Origin: Hyphomicrobiales bacterium
GTDB lineage: Bacteria; Pseudomonadota; Alphaproteobacteria; Rhizobiales; Rhizobiaceae
Assembly (NCBI GenBank): GCA_900470155.1
Contig: UBZT01000002.1
Span: 186,001-250,000, forward strand
Direction of reading: 5' to 3'
Length of the DNA stretch: 64,000 bases
A program made the translations under genes and the position numbers. Under the pieces are notes generated by a model, which did not search any database, was not told where the DNA came from, and saw only the letters and a program-made list of their open reading frames with translations. Shown here piece after piece: positions 32,900 through 42,820 of this stretch; position 1 is the stretch's first letter, and each line of letters opens with the position of its first letter.

Positions 32900-33898
32900 T
32901 TACGCTTCCTTCTTTTTTAGCTGCGTGGCCTGATGCTCCTCGAAGAGACCAGGCAATTGATCAAGCACGAACGCCGCAAACTCCGGCGTCATCTTCTTGT
33001 CGATCGAAATCTCCAGTTTACCACGGCCCTCTTTCACAACGGCCAAGCGCACTCCTGTTGGCGTTGACAAAACGCCTGGCGCGCCGCGCTCAACATGGCG
33101 TGGCTTGAGATGCGCAATCATCGCCTTGATACGCTCTGCCGACGGGAGGCTCTGGATCGCATCGGACATGGCGAATTTCGACCCCTCCAATGAAGTAGGG
33201 GCCTTCTCGAGCAACTCGGACAGTTGCTGCCAACTACCTCGGCCAACGCCCGGTGCCGGACCGATCGCATCGACCAGGTCGCTGGACAGAGATTCGATCA
33301 GGTTAAGCATCCTCGACAGGTCAGCTTTGTCGAGCGACATCGCAGATATGATTGTCTCTCGCGAGAACCGCTCTTTCAACCGTGCTGCAAACCGCGCCTT
33401 CTCGATAAAGGTCAGGTCCTCGCGTTCATTGTTCTCCTGGCCCTGAGCGATGACGAGCTGTTCATCGCTCAGTTCGCGGACAATGGCCTTGGCCGGAAGA
33501 CCCAGTTCGGCAACAGCGCGCAGGCGACGGTGGCCGAAAGCGACCTGATAGCGGCCTGGCGTCTCGGGGTGCGGACGAACCAGGATTGGGACCTGCTGGC
33601 CCTGTTCGCGAATGGAGGCGAGCAAACCGTCGATATCACCCGGCATTCGATCCTGGACGAACGAGGGATCGATCGCGGCCGTGTCCAGCTCAATAATTAC
33701 CTGGCCCTCAGCCAATTTCCGTTCGATCTCGTTGGCGCGACGGCTTCTTTCATTCAGATCGCCGATCGATTTGCTGACGGCCGCCATTGGCTTCGACTTG
33801 GCCGCATCAAGGAGCGGCCGCACGAATGGTGGTGATGCAGACACCGGGGTGGTCTTTGCATCGCCGTGCAGTGAGGAGAGAAGGTTCTTGCGGCTCAT
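32900..33898 (-). CDS. repB: Plasmid partitioning protein RepB (ParB family)
   Basis: 332 residues. The N-terminus (SRKNLLSSLHGDAKTTP) is typical of RepB. The ParB nuclease-like region has DPSFVQDRMPGDIDGLLASIREQGQQVPILVRPHP and YQVAFGHRRLRAVAELG, followed by QGQENNEREDLTFIEKARFAARLKE and the HTH (ISAMSLDKADLSRMLNLIESL). It should bind the two parS sites. ATG 33898 overlaps the repA stop (ATGA) and is preferred over an upstream alternative at 33910. Confidence 0.94.
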   Translation of the reverse strand: MSRKNLLSSLHGDAKTTPVSASPPFVRPLLDAAKSKPMAAVSKSIGDLNERSRRANEIERKLAEGQVIIELDTAAIDPSFVQDRMPGDIDGLLASIREQGQQVPILVRPHPETPGRYQVAFGHRRLRAVAELGLPAKAIVRELSDEQLVIAQGQENNEREDLTFIEKARFAARLKERFSRETIISAMSLDKADLSRMLNLIESLSSDLVDAIGPAPGVGRGSWQQLSELLEKAPTSLEGSKFAMSDAIQSLPSAERIKAMIAHLKPRHVERGAPGVLSTPTGVRLAVVKEGRGKLEISIDKKMTPEFAAFVLDQLPGLFEEHQATQLKKKEA

Positions 33899-35142
33899 GA
33901 TCTGCCCCATGTCGCCTTGATCAGTGTTTCGATCTCGGCGTTGACGTTGTTCATCGACTCAAGTGCCCGGTCGTAAGTGGACCGCGTAAACTGGCTGCGT
34001 TCGACCTCGAAAAGCGTCTGGTTGGTTATGCCTGCGTCGGAGATCGCCGTGCTCTTGAGCATGGGATTGACGAGTACGTCCTCGCCGAACATCGATCGAA
34101 GGAAGGCCACCATCTGGTTCTGCGGTCCGTCAGTCGGCTCGAAGCGCGTGATCAGGTAACGCATCCAGTTGTTGCGATCTTCCGCGCCGGCTTCAGCGAT
34201 CTCATCAAGCAAGGCGCTTGTCATCGACAGAAACTGGTTCATCGACATGACGTCCAGCATTTGCGGGTGGATTGTGATCAACACCGATGTCGCTGCCGTC
34301 AATGCGGACAGAGTGAGGAAGCCCAACTGGGGAGGGCAGTCAATGACCACAACATCGTAATCGTCACGAATGTCTTGAATGGCAGCCTGTAGCCGCGCAA
34401 AAAACAGCACATCGTCGGGCTTGCGCTGCATCAGCGCCTTCGGCGTGTCGTGCTCGAATTCCATCAGCTCCAGATTGCCCGGGATAATGTGAAGATCCGG
34501 GATATAGGTCCCGCGAATGATCTCCTGTATCGGTCGCCGCTCCTCATCATACCGGATCGCACCGTAAATGGTCTCATTCGGGCCTACATCAAATTCGGGT
34601 TGATTCCCGAATAGGGCAGAAAGGCTGGCTTGCGGATCAAGATCGATAGCCAGCACCCGGTAGCCACGCAATGCAAGGTACTGCGCGAGATGAGCAGAGG
34701 TCGTCGTCTTACCCGATCCGCCCTTAAAATTCATGATCGAGAGAATCTGGAGATCTTCACCCTCACGCCGATGCGGCACGTAGCGACCGTTTGACCGCGC
34801 AGGCTTATCCAGATGAACCCTCATGGCCGAAATGTCCTGGACAGAATACATGCGCCGGCCGCCCGCGAGCGCTGGGCTGAATTCCTGCTCGCCGCCTTCG
34901 GCCGCTTTTCGCTCCAGCTCAACGGCCGCCGTGCGAAGATAGCCTTCGGCCACACCTAGCAGCTTAGCCGCTTCAGATGGCGTGAATGCCCGAATTCCCT
35001 TACGAGCATCGGGTGAGAATATGTTCGTTTGATGCTCTTGCAGCTTAGCCGAAAGCGAGGCCGCATGGCTCTTGATTTTAGAGCGAAGCGGATTGTTTTT
35101 GTAGGTTTCGGCCCTCGCGATTTTCGTCATCTTCTCGTCCAT
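33895..35142 (-). CDS. repA: Plasmid partitioning protein RepA (ParA family)
   Basis: 415 residues. The N-terminal winged-helix segment (AFTPSEAAKLLGVAEGYLRTAAVE) precedes the ParA ATPase with deviant Walker A (MNFKGGSGKTTTSAHLA), Walker A' in VLAIDLDPQASLSALFG and Walker B in YDVVVIDCPPQLGFLT. The ATPase drives partition and represses the repABC promoter. The ATG at 35142 has GGGA 5 bases upstream and gives the family length; a longer frame from 35256 would add 38 atypical residues. First gene of repABC, divergent from traI. Confidence 0.93.
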   Translation of the reverse strand: MDEKMTKIARAETYKNNPLRSKIKSHAASLSAKLQEHQTNIFSPDARKGIRAFTPSEAAKLLGVAEGYLRTAAVELERKAAEGGEQEFSPALAGGRRMYSVQDISAMRVHLDKPARSNGRYVPHRREGEDLQILSIMNFKGGSGKTTTSAHLAQYLALRGYRVLAIDLDPQASLSALFGNQPEFDVGPNETIYGAIRYDEERRPIQEIIRGTYIPDLHIIPGNLELMEFEHDTPKALMQRKPDDVLFFARLQAAIQDIRDDYDVVVIDCPPQLGFLTLSALTAATSVLITIHPQMLDVMSMNQFLSMTSALLDEIAEAGAEDRNNWMRYLITRFEPTDGPQNQMVAFLRSMFGEDVLVNPMLKSTAISDAGITNQTLFEVERSQFTRSTYDRALESMNNVNAEIETLIKATWGRS

Positions 35143-35687
35143 TCTGTCCCGTCTGCGGAACAAGGCCAGCAAACGCCCAAACTCCGCATGCGACGAATTA
35201 GACCCAATTCCATTCGCCGGGCAAGCTGTTGAAGGCAAATAAATCCCTAACGACATCGCATTGTCTTCAGACTAAGTAATTGTTTTTCAAATTAAAAAAT
35301 AGTTTTCTCATCAGGCGTCCCCTTGGCTATGAGATGCGAAAAGGAGTGAAAAAAAGCATGGTTGTCGCTCCTCGCTTCAATTGAGCGCCACAAATGTCAC
35401 CACGGATCCCGACTCAGTCAGACCGACTCGCAATACGGACTCGAAGCGATCCTGCCACTTTCGCCGGGAAGGAATCGCCGGCGACATGCTCGAAATGGTA
35501 CGGCACGTCCCCTCCTGTAGCCCTGCAACAGCGGGCTTGGGAATTTGTGCAGCGATTCCCCCCTGCTGCAAGAGATTAAATAGGAACAACGCGTTAATCC
35601 GCGCATCGTGGATTCCGCGTTTAAGGTGAATCCCCAATAGGTTTCACATGCTTAGACTGACTTTCGCTTTTTCATGCAGCGCACCAT

Positions 35688-35705
35688 AAATGCAGATCTG
35701 CAGAA
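35688..35705. promoter_or_regulatory. tra box 1 (TraR-binding palindrome)
   Basis: Perfect palindromic core TGCAGATCTGCA at 35691-35702, the core of the Ti-plasmid tra box (consensus about ATGTGCAGATCTGCACAT). TraR with the AHL signal would bind here. Confidence 0.8.
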
Positions 35706-35771
35706 TTCTGCTGGTGTTACACAAACGCTGCGCATCGCTTTTGGGCATCCATAAGAAACGCCAGAACCACC

Positions 35772-35789
35772 GTCTGCAGATCTGCAGAT
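35772..35789. promoter_or_regulatory. tra box 2 (TraR-binding palindrome)
   Basis: CTGCAGATCTGCAG at 35774-35787, perfect 14-bp palindrome, 58 bases before the traI start. Centre-to-centre distance to tra box 1 is 84 bp, about eight helical turns. Confidence 0.83.
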
Positions 35790-35846
35790 GGTCACGCGCC
35801 GTTTCAAATGATCTTTCACGCATGTCCACATTATGCGGAGATCAAG

Positions 35847-36485
35847 ATGCAGGTTTTCACCATTTCGCCAGATCGATATGTCAATCATGCCAATCATCTA
35901 AGTCAGATGCACCGCCTAAGAGCCGCAGTCTTCGGCGAGCGCTTGGAATGGAATGTCACAATCAGTGACACAGGCGAGCGGGACGAGTACGACCAGCTCA
36001 ACCCCACTTACATCCTCGCAGTGACGGGCGAAGAGAGGGTCGTCGGTTGTGTGCGGCTATTGCCGGCAGTCGGCCCAACCATGCTTGAACGCACATTTCC
36101 AGATTTACTTTCAAGCGGTTCCCTCAATGCATCGGTCACGATGGTGGAGAGCTCCCGGTTCTGCGTCGACACATCGTTGCCCGCCCACAGGGGAGGGGGA
36201 CAACTTCATCTTGCGACGCTTGTCATGTTTGCCGGGATCATCGAGTGGTCGATGGCAAACAAATACGACGAGATCGTCACCGCAACCGATCTACGCTTTG
36301 AGCGCATCCTGAACCGGGCCGGATGGCCGATGAAACGACTTGGCGACCCTGTGGCTATCGGCAACACCATGGCCGTCGCCGGGACCCTGCCCGCCAATCG
36401 GGACAGTTTTGAACGCGTTTGCCCGCATGGTTACCGCTCAATCAACGCCGAAGATCACAGCCGTCAGATCCGGAGCGCTGCATGA
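35847..36485 (+). CDS. traI: Acyl-homoserine-lactone synthase TraI (LuxI family)
   Basis: 212 residues. The LuxI-type N-terminus (QVFTISPDRYVNHANHLSQM, then RLRAAVFGERLEWNV) and the conserved EERVVGCVRLLP and VESSRFCVD segments are clear. It makes the quorum-sensing signal, usually 3-oxo-octanoyl-homoserine lactone, for TraR. The ATG at 35847 has GGAG 6 bases upstream. Two tra boxes precede it, and its stop overlaps trbB (ATGA), as in Ti plasmids. No traR or traM is present in this window, so the receptor gene must be elsewhere. Confidence 0.93.
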   Translation: MQVFTISPDRYVNHANHLSQMHRLRAAVFGERLEWNVTISDTGERDEYDQLNPTYILAVTGEERVVGCVRLLPAVGPTMLERTFPDLLSSGSLNASVTMVESSRFCVDTSLPAHRGGGQLHLATLVMFAGIIEWSMANKYDEIVTATDLRFERILNRAGWPMKRLGDPVAIGNTMAVAGTLPANRDSFERVCPHGYRSINAEDHSRQIRSAA

Positions 36486-37453
36486 CCCAGCTCCGCTCCC
36501 ATCCTCGCTTGGTCCGCAAGCTCCAGGATGCACTCGGCGATCAACTCTGCATCGCGCTCGATGACGCCACCGTAGTCGAGATCATGCTCAATCCAGACGG
36601 CCGGCTCTTCATCGAACGGCTAGGGCACGGCGTGGCACCGGCCGGCGCAATGAGCACTGCCGCTGCCGAAGTTGTCATCGGAAGCGTTGCGCATGCCCTG
36701 CAATCGGTGGTCGACGACGAGCGACCCATCATTTCCGGCGAACTGCCGATTGGCGGACACCGGTTCGAGGGGCTGCTGCCACCGGTGGTCTCCGGACCGG
36801 CATTCGCGATCCGGCGTCGTGCCTCACGTCTCATTCCGCTGTCAGAGTATGTGAAGTCGAAGGTGATGACCGAAGCCCAAGCGTCCGCCATTCGAAGCGC
36901 GATCGACGCTCGGATGAACATCGTGATCTCGGGAGGCACGGGATCGGGCAAAACGACGCTCGCCAACGCCATCATCGCGGAGATCGTGACTGCTTCCCCG
37001 GAGGATCGGATGGTGATCCTCGAGGACACCGTCGAAATTCAATGCGCCGCCGAGAACGCCGTGTCGCTGCACACCAGCGATACGATCGACATGCCGCGCC
37101 TGCTGAAGAGCACGATGCGCCTGCGTCCTGATCGCATAATCGTCGGCGAGGTCCGCGACGGTGCGGCCCTGACGCTGCTCAAGGCCTGGAACACCGGCCA
37201 CCCCGGCGGCGTCACCACGATCCATTCCAACACGGCGATGTCAGCCTTGCGCCGACTGGAGCAGCTGACGGCGGAGGCCAGCCAACAGCCGATGCAGGAG
37301 GTGATCGGCGAGGCCGTCGATCTCGTCGTCTCCATTGAAGGATCAGGCAAGGGGAGGCGGGTCCGTGAGGTGATCCACCTCGAAGGATACCGGAACGGCC
37401 GCTACCAGACCGAACATTATGCCCAGATCGACGAGGACAGCCATGTCGCATAG
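36482..37453 (+). CDS. trbB: Conjugal transfer ATPase TrbB (VirB11-like)
   Basis: 323 residues. Secretion ATPase of the PulE/VirB11 superfamily: Walker [17 protein letters not shown], Asp box in [12 protein letters not shown], Walker B-like [29 protein letters not shown] and His box TTIHSNTA. Hexameric cytoplasmic motor of the Trb mating-pair system. ATG 36482 overlaps the traI stop. A frame opening at 36419 lies within traI and is rejected. Confidence 0.95.
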   Translation: MTQLRSHPRLVRKLQDALGDQLCIALDDATVVEIMLNPDGRLFIERLGHGVAPAGAMSTAAAEVVIGSVAHALQSVVDDERPIISGELPIGGHRFEGLLPPVVSGPAFAIRRRASRLIPLSEYVKSKVMTEAQASAIRSAIDARMNIVISGGTGSGKTTLANAIIAEIVTASPEDRMVILEDTVEIQCAAENAVSLHTSDTIDMPRLLKSTMRLRPDRIIVGEVRDGAALTLLKAWNTGHPGGVTTIHSNTAMSALRRLEQLTAEASQQPMQEVIGEAVDLVVSIEGSGKGRRVREVIHLEGYRNGRYQTEHYAQIDEDSHVA

Positions 37454-37847
37454 AATCTCAATTCTTCTCACCGGCGCGACCCTTGTCGTCATTTCTGTCG
37501 GCATTCCCGATTCCGCACTCGCATCCTCGGGAGGCGGCGGTCTTCCGTGGGAATCGCCACTGCAACAGATCCAGGAATCAATCACCGGACCTGTCGCCGG
37601 GTTTATTGCGCTGGCTGCGGTCGCCATTGCCGGTGCCATGTTGATCTTCGGCGGCGAACTCAACGATTTCGCGCGGCGGCTTTGCTTCATCGCCCTCGTC
37701 GGTGGGATCCTTCTCGGCTCCACCCAAATCGTCGCTCTCTTTGGCGCCACGGGCGCCTCAATTGGCGGTGGTCATACACAGGCCGAGCAAAGCACGCCCG
37801 AACCGCCGATAACGGCGGTCACAGCGGGGGAGGGGGCTCATGGCTGA
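37443..37847 (+). CDS. trbC: Conjugal transfer pilin TrbC
   Basis: 134-residue prepilin. A long signal sequence ([22 protein letters not shown]) precedes [45 protein letters not shown], the VirB2/TrbC pilin core with two hydrophobic helices. It overlaps the end of trbB by 11 bases. Confidence 0.92.
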   Translation: MSHRISILLTGATLVVISVGIPDSALASSGGGGLPWESPLQQIQESITGPVAGFIALAAVAIAGAMLIFGGELNDFARRLCFIALVGGILLGSTQIVALFGATGASIGGGHTQAEQSTPEPPITAVTAGEGAHG

Positions 37848-38139
37848 GGCCGGCTCTTCTCTGGCACATTCGCGGGTACACCGGGCACTCTCCCGGCCAA
37901 ACCTGTTGATGGGCGCCGACCGCGAGCTCGTGCTTCTGACGGCGCTGGCTGCCATCATCCTGATCTTCGTCGTCCTGACCTGGTACGCGGCACTGTTCGG
38001 CATTGCGATCTGGTTGGTGGTAGTCGCGGCGCTGCGCATGATGGCCAAAGCCGATCCCCTGATGCGGCGGGTCTACCTCCGGCATATTTCCTACAAGACC
38101 TTTTACCGCGCGACGTCGTCGCCTTGGCGCAAGTTCTGA
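37840..38139 (+). CDS. trbD: Conjugal transfer protein TrbD
   Basis: 99-residue membrane protein of the VirB3/TrbD family with two adjacent hydrophobic segments ([20 protein letters not shown] and [20 protein letters not shown]) and the conserved N-terminal motif [16 protein letters not shown]. It overlaps trbC by 8 bases and is followed by trbE after 9 bases. Confidence 0.92.
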   Translation: MAEAGSSLAHSRVHRALSRPNLLMGADRELVLLTALAAIILIFVVLTWYAALFGIAIWLVVVAALRMMAKADPLMRRVYLRHISYKTFYRATSSPWRKF

Positions 38140-38148
38140 GGGATTGAG

Positions 38149-40617
38149 ATGGTCGCCCTCAAATCATTCCGACATTCCGGACCGTCCTTTGCCGATCTGG
38201 TGCCCTATGCCGGCCTCGTTGACAATGGCGTTATCCTGCTGAAAGACGGCTCGCTGATGGCCGGCTGGTATTTTGCCGGGCCAGATAGCGAAAGCTCGAC
38301 CGACGCCGAGCGCAACGAAGTGTCGCGACAGATCAACGCGATCCTGTCGCGCCTGGGTTCCGGATGGATGATCCAGGTCGAGGCCATCCGGGTGCCGACC
38401 GGCGATTACCCGACCGAGACTGAATCTCACTTTCCCGATCCGGTCACACGCGCCATCGACGACGAGCGGCGGGCGCACTTTCAAGAGGAGAAGGGGCATT
38501 TCGAGAGCCGACACGCTCTGATCCTGACCTGGCGGCCACCCGAGCCGCGGCGCTCCGGGTTGACCCGCTATATCTATTCCGATGCGGCCAGCCGTTCCGC
38601 TACTTATGCTGATAACGTGCTCGATAGCTTCCGGACTTCGATCCGCGAGGTGGAGCAATATCTCGCCAATGTCGTGTCGATCCGCCGGATGATGACACGC
38701 GAGGCGCAGACAAGCGGCGGCTTCCGCGTTGCCCGCTATGACGAGCTCTTCCAGTTCATCCGCTTTTGCATTACCGGCGAGAGCCATCCGGTGCGCCTGC
38801 CCGAGATCCCGATGTATCTCGACTGGCTGGTAACGGCCGAATTGCAGCACGGCCTCACGCCTTTGGTCGAGAACCGTTTTCTCGGCATCGTGGCGATTGA
38901 CGGCCTGCCGGCAGAAAGCTGGCCGGGGATCCTCAACACGCTCGACCGGATGCCGCTTACCTATCGCTGGTCGTCACGCTTCGTTTTCCTCGACGCCGAA
39001 GAAGCTCGGGCAAGGCTCGAACGCACCCGCAAGAAGTGGCAGCAGAAGGTGCGGCCGTTCTTTGACCAGTTGTTCCAGACGCAGTCGCGGTCGGTCGATC
39101 AGGACGCCATGCTGATGGTGGCGGAAACCGAGGACGCCCTCGCCGAAGCCTCCTCGCAGCTCGTTGCCTATGGCTATTACACGCCGGTCATCGTGATCTT
39201 TGAAGAAGATCCGACCCGGCTCCAGGAAAAGTGCGAGGCGATCCGCCGCCTGATCCAGGCGGAGGGTTTTGGCGCGCGCATCGAGACGTTGAACGCGACG
39301 GATGCGTTTCTCGGAAGCCTGCCAGGCGTCTCCTACGCCAACATTCGCGAGCCGCTGATCAACACCCGCAATCTCGCCGATCTTATTCCGCTGAACTCCG
39401 TCTGGTCGGGCAGTCCGGTAGCGCCTTGCCCATTTTATCCGCCGGCCTCGCCGCCCCTCATGCAGGTCGCATCCGGGTCGACGCCGTTCCGGCTCAACCT
39501 GCATGTCGACGACGTCGGACACACGCTGATCTTCGGTCCGACCGGCTCCGGCAAGTCGACGCTACTGGCGCTGATTGCCGCGCAGTTCCGGCGTTATGCG
39601 GATGCCCAGGTGTTCGCCTTCGATAAGGGCGGCTCAATGCTGCCGCTAACCCTCGGTCTCAACGGCGATCACTACCAGATCGGCGGCGATATCGGCCCGT
39701 CGGCTGGTTGTGAGGTGAAGGCGCTTTCCTTTTGCCCGCTCGCCGAACTGTCGACCGACGGCGACCGCGCCTGGGCCTCCGAGTGGATTGAGATGCTGGT
39801 GGCGCTGCAGGGTGTGACCATCACCCCAGACTATCGCAACGCCATTTCCAGGCAGTTGTCGCTGATGGCGGAATCCCGCCGCCGCTCGCTGTCGGACTTC
39901 GTTTCCGGCGTGCAGATGCGCGAGATCAAGGACGCGCTGCACCACTACACCGTCGACGGCCCGATGGGACAGCTGCTCGACGCCGAGCAGGACGGCCTGG
40001 CGCTCGGCGCCTTTCAGTGCTTCGAGATCGAGGAATTGATGAACATGGGCGAGCGCAATCTCGTCCCCGTTCTCACCTACCTGTTTCGGCGCATCGAGAA
40101 ACGCCTGACCGGCGCACCCAGCCTGATCATTCTCGACGAGGCCTGGTTGATGCTCGGCCATCCGGTGTTTCGCGACAAGATCCGCGAATGGTTGAAGGTG
40201 CTGCGAAAGGCCAATTGTGCTGTCGTGCTCGCCACCCAGTCGATCTCGGATGCGGAGCGCTCCGGGATCATCGACGTGCTGAAGGAAAGCTGCCCGACGA
40301 AGATCTGCCTGCCGAACGGCGCAGCGCGCGAGCCTGGAACCCGTGAATTCTATGAGCGCATCGGCTTCAACGAACGGCAGATCGAGATCGTCGCAACCGC
40401 CATTCCCAAGCGCGAATATTACGTCGTCTCACCGGAGGGACGCCGCCTTTTCAATATGGCGCTTGGTCCACTGGCGCTTTCGTTTGTCGGGGCGACCGGC
40501 AGGCAAGACCTCAAGCACATCCGCAGCCTGCACTCCGAATACGGGGTCGCTTGGCCTCTCCACTGGCTCCAGCAAAGGGGGATCGCCGATGCCGAGACAT
40601 ATTTTCCGGTCGAATAA
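38149..40617 (+). CDS. trbE: Conjugal transfer ATPase TrbE (VirB4-like)
   Basis: 822 residues. VirB4-class ATPase: N-terminal domain beginning FRHSGPSFADLVPYAGLVDNGV, Walker A LIFGPTGSGKSTLLALIA near residue 465, FAFDKGGSMLPLTL, and Walker B SLIILDEAWLMLGHPVF followed by LATQSISDAERSG. It energises pilus assembly and substrate transfer at the inner membrane. It overlaps trbJ by 29 bases. Confidence 0.95.
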   Translation: MVALKSFRHSGPSFADLVPYAGLVDNGVILLKDGSLMAGWYFAGPDSESSTDAERNEVSRQINAILSRLGSGWMIQVEAIRVPTGDYPTETESHFPDPVTRAIDDERRAHFQEEKGHFESRHALILTWRPPEPRRSGLTRYIYSDAASRSATYADNVLDSFRTSIREVEQYLANVVSIRRMMTREAQTSGGFRVARYDELFQFIRFCITGESHPVRLPEIPMYLDWLVTAELQHGLTPLVENRFLGIVAIDGLPAESWPGILNTLDRMPLTYRWSSRFVFLDAEEARARLERTRKKWQQKVRPFFDQLFQTQSRSVDQDAMLMVAETEDALAEASSQLVAYGYYTPVIVIFEEDPTRLQEKCEAIRRLIQAEGFGARIETLNATDAFLGSLPGVSYANIREPLINTRNLADLIPLNSVWSGSPVAPCPFYPPASPPLMQVASGSTPFRLNLHVDDVGHTLIFGPTGSGKSTLLALIAAQFRRYADAQVFAFDKGGSMLPLTLGLNGDHYQIGGDIGPSAGCEVKALSFCPLAELSTDGDRAWASEWIEMLVALQGVTITPDYRNAISRQLSLMAESRRRSLSDFVSGVQMREIKDALHHYTVDGPMGQLLDAEQDGLALGAFQCFEIEELMNMGERNLVPVLTYLFRRIEKRLTGAPSLIILDEAWLMLGHPVFRDKIREWLKVLRKANCAVVLATQSISDAERSGIIDVLKESCPTKICLPNGAAREPGTREFYERIGFNERQIEIVATAIPKREYYVVSPEGRRLFNMALGPLALSFVGATGRQDLKHIRSLHSEYGVAWPLHWLQQRGIADAETYFPVE

Positions 40618-41398
40618 CATTGCGCACGCCATGGCCATGGTTGCCATTGTTCTCCCCACCGTATTTCCGGCCTCAGCTGAGGCCGGGGGCGTGACGGGCC
40701 AGGCAACGGAATGGACGCAGCTTGCCAACAATACCGAACTGATCTCGCTGGTCGGCAAGTCGGCCGAGCAGGTCAACAACCAGATTACCCAGATTTCGCA
40801 GCTTGCCGAGCAGATCCAGAACCAGATCAACATCTACAACAATATGCTGCAGAACACAGCGCAATTGCCGAGCCACATCTGGGGTCAGGTCGAGAACGAC
40901 CTGAAGAACCTGCAGAATGTCGTGGCGCAAGGTCAGGGCATCGCCTTCTCGATGGGCAATATCGACGATCTGCTCAAGCAGCGCTTCCAGAGCTTTGCCG
41001 AGATGAAGAGCAACCTGCCTGATGCAGCAAGTTTCTCATCGACATACCAGAACTGGTCCGACACCAACCGCGATACGATCGGAGGTACCCTGAAGGCCGC
41101 GAACCTGACGGCCGACCAGTTTTCGAGCGAAGAGAGCACGATGTCATCGCTGCGGTCGATGTCGGAATCGGCCGACGGGCAGATGAAGGCGTTGCAGGTT
41201 GGACACCAGATCGCGGCACAGCAGGTCGCGCAAATGCAAAAACTGCGTGGTCTCGTTTCTCAACAGATGACGATGATGGGTACGTGGTTTCATTCGGAGC
41301 AGGCGCAGAAGGATCTCGCCCAGGCGCGCCGTGAACAATTCTTCAGCGGAAGCGAGCGCGACATCCGGGGTGGGCAGACTATGGAACCGCGCTGGTGA
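40589..41398 (+). CDS. trbJ: Conjugal transfer protein TrbJ (VirB5-like)
   Basis: 269 residues, secreted. Signal peptide about residues 1-31 (AMAMVAIVLPTVFPASAEA). The mature protein is rich in Gln and helical (VNNQITQISQLAEQIQNQINIYNNMLQNT), the VirB5/TrbJ pattern. Its C-terminal 22 residues, including FFSGS-ERDIRGGQTMEP, closely match the C-terminus of TrbK. ATG 40589 has GGGG 8 bases upstream; the longer frame from 40343 runs inside trbE and is rejected. Confidence 0.92.
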   Translation: MPRHIFRSNNIAHAMAMVAIVLPTVFPASAEAGGVTGQATEWTQLANNTELISLVGKSAEQVNNQITQISQLAEQIQNQINIYNNMLQNTAQLPSHIWGQVENDLKNLQNVVAQGQGIAFSMGNIDDLLKQRFQSFAEMKSNLPDAASFSSTYQNWSDTNRDTIGGTLKAANLTADQFSSEESTMSSLRSMSESADGQMKALQVGHQIAAQQVAQMQKLRGLVSQQMTMMGTWFHSEQAQKDLAQARREQFFSGSERDIRGGQTMEPRW

Positions 41399-41622
41399 GC
41401 CCGCGTCTTGTCGTCAAACTTGCTGTCGTGGGGATCATCGCGTCCGGTATCGGCGTCGTTAGGTGGATAGTCCAGCCGCCTGCGGCACGCCTTTCCGGAG
41501 CGGGCGAAGCGTCTCCGCAAGCTGCATCCGACGCAGATCGCCGCGCTCACCGGGAAAGGTTCTTCGGTGGCGACACCGAGCGCGACATTCGCAGTGGTCA
41601 GGAGATGAAGCCGACATGCTGA
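41395..41622 (+). CDS. trbK: TrbK entry-exclusion-type protein
   Basis: 75 residues with one N-terminal hydrophobic segment (LAVVGIIASGIGVVRWIV) and a C-terminal tail with FFGGDTERDIRSGQEMKP. Position between trbJ and trbL and size match TrbK, which blocks redundant transfer in Ti and RP4-type systems. GTG start overlapping the trbJ stop by 4 bases. The C-terminal motif is shared with TrbJ. Confidence 0.85.
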   Translation: MSPRLVVKLAVVGIIASGIGVVRWIVQPPAARLSGAGEASPQAASDADRRAHRERFFGGDTERDIRSGQEMKPTC

Positions 41623-42803
41623 TTGTTCGACCTTACCGGCTCCTCGAACTCGCCTTCACCGCGATCGGACTTTTCCTGATCGCGAGCACACCTGCTCTGG
41701 CGCAGCAAGGACAGGTGCTCACCACACTGGAGACCTCCGTCGTCGCCGCCGCCAAGGGCTGGGAGACGACGGTCATGAATGCGGCGCGGTCGTTGTTCTG
41801 GATTCTTGCGGGCATCGAGGTCGGCATCGCCGCCGTATGGCTGGCAATTAACGCCGCATCGCTCGACGGCTGGTTTGCAGAGCTGGTGAAGCGCATCATG
41901 TTCATCGGGCTCTTTGCTTTCATCCTCGATCACGGGCCGGCCTTCGCCAAGGCGGTCATCGATAGCCTCTACCAGATAGGCGCCGGCGATGGTTCGGCCT
42001 CGCCCGCCAACATTTTCGACGCCGGCATTCGTGTCGCGACAAAGATGTCGGAGCAAGCGACGTTTGGCCTCTTTGAGGATAACGCCCTGGCGATCGCCGC
42101 TGTCTTCGCCATGGTCGTGGTCGTCGTCTGCTTCTCGCTCGTTGCCGCGATCTTCGTCTCGGTCATGGTGGAGATGTATGTCGGACTTCTGGCCGGAATG
42201 ATCATGCTCGGATTGGGTGGAACGTCCTATACCAAGGATTTCGCGATCAAATATCTGGTGTACGCCTTTTCCGTCGGCATGAAACTGATGGCGCTGGTGA
42301 TGATCGCTAAGATCGGCTCGGACATCCTGCTGGGCTTGGCAGAAGCCCCGACAGCAACCTCCGAGCAGTTCATCACCACGCTCGCGATCGCCGGCATATC
42401 GGTCGTGGTCTTCGTCATCGCCATGTATGTGCCGCCGATCCTGCAGGGTGTGGTCCAGGGTGCTTCCGTGTCCGGAGGCATGGAGTCGATCCGCCATGGC
42501 GGACAGGCCGCTTCGGTTGCGGCGGGCGCCAGCTTTTTGGCCACGGCAGCAGCCAGCAGAGGTTTTCAGGCCGCAAGTGCGGCGAGGGCAGGGGGAGCGT
42601 CGCTCGGTAGTGCCGCGATGCGCGGCATGGAAGCTGGGATCGGCGGGGCAGCAGGTGCGCTCAGTTCGGCCGCGAAAGACAAGGCAATCGGTTCGCCCGG
42701 GGCATACGCCGGTTCTCTGCTCGGGCTTGCCAATGCCAAACTCGACCAACAGGCCAGCCGCCCCGGACCTCCTCCACCCCCGCCGATCAACGAGACCAAA
42801 TAA
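41616..42803 (+). CDS. trbL: Conjugal transfer membrane protein TrbL (VirB6-like)
   Basis: 395 residues. Polytopic: a first signal-anchor-like segment ([20 protein letters not shown]), then at least five hydrophobic segments including [47 protein letters not shown] and [23 protein letters not shown]. The C-terminal region is rich in Ala/Gly/Ser and ends with a proline run. It overlaps trbK by 7 bases. ATG 41616 is used, not a frame opening at 41463. Confidence 0.92.
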   Translation: MLIVRPYRLLELAFTAIGLFLIASTPALAQQGQVLTTLETSVVAAAKGWETTVMNAARSLFWILAGIEVGIAAVWLAINAASLDGWFAELVKRIMFIGLFAFILDHGPAFAKAVIDSLYQIGAGDGSASPANIFDAGIRVATKMSEQATFGLFEDNALAIAAVFAMVVVVVCFSLVAAIFVSVMVEMYVGLLAGMIMLGLGGTSYTKDFAIKYLVYAFSVGMKLMALVMIAKIGSDILLGLAEAPTATSEQFITTLAIAGISVVVFVIAMYVPPILQGVVQGASVSGGMESIRHGGQAASVAAGASFLATAAASRGFQAASAARAGGASLGSAAMRGMEAGIGGAAGALSSAAKDKAIGSPGAYAGSLLGLANAKLDQQASRPGPPPPPPINETK

Positions 42804-42820
42804 CTGGAGGCCGATCCGCC

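Larger units (their letters stand above)
35143..35846. other. repA-traI divergent control region
   Basis: About 700 bases with the repABC promoter region and the traI promoter. AT-rich around 35260-35310. Two tra-box palindromes lie on the traI side. A short minus-strand frame (35377-35637) has no recognised family and is not called. Confidence 0.7.
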
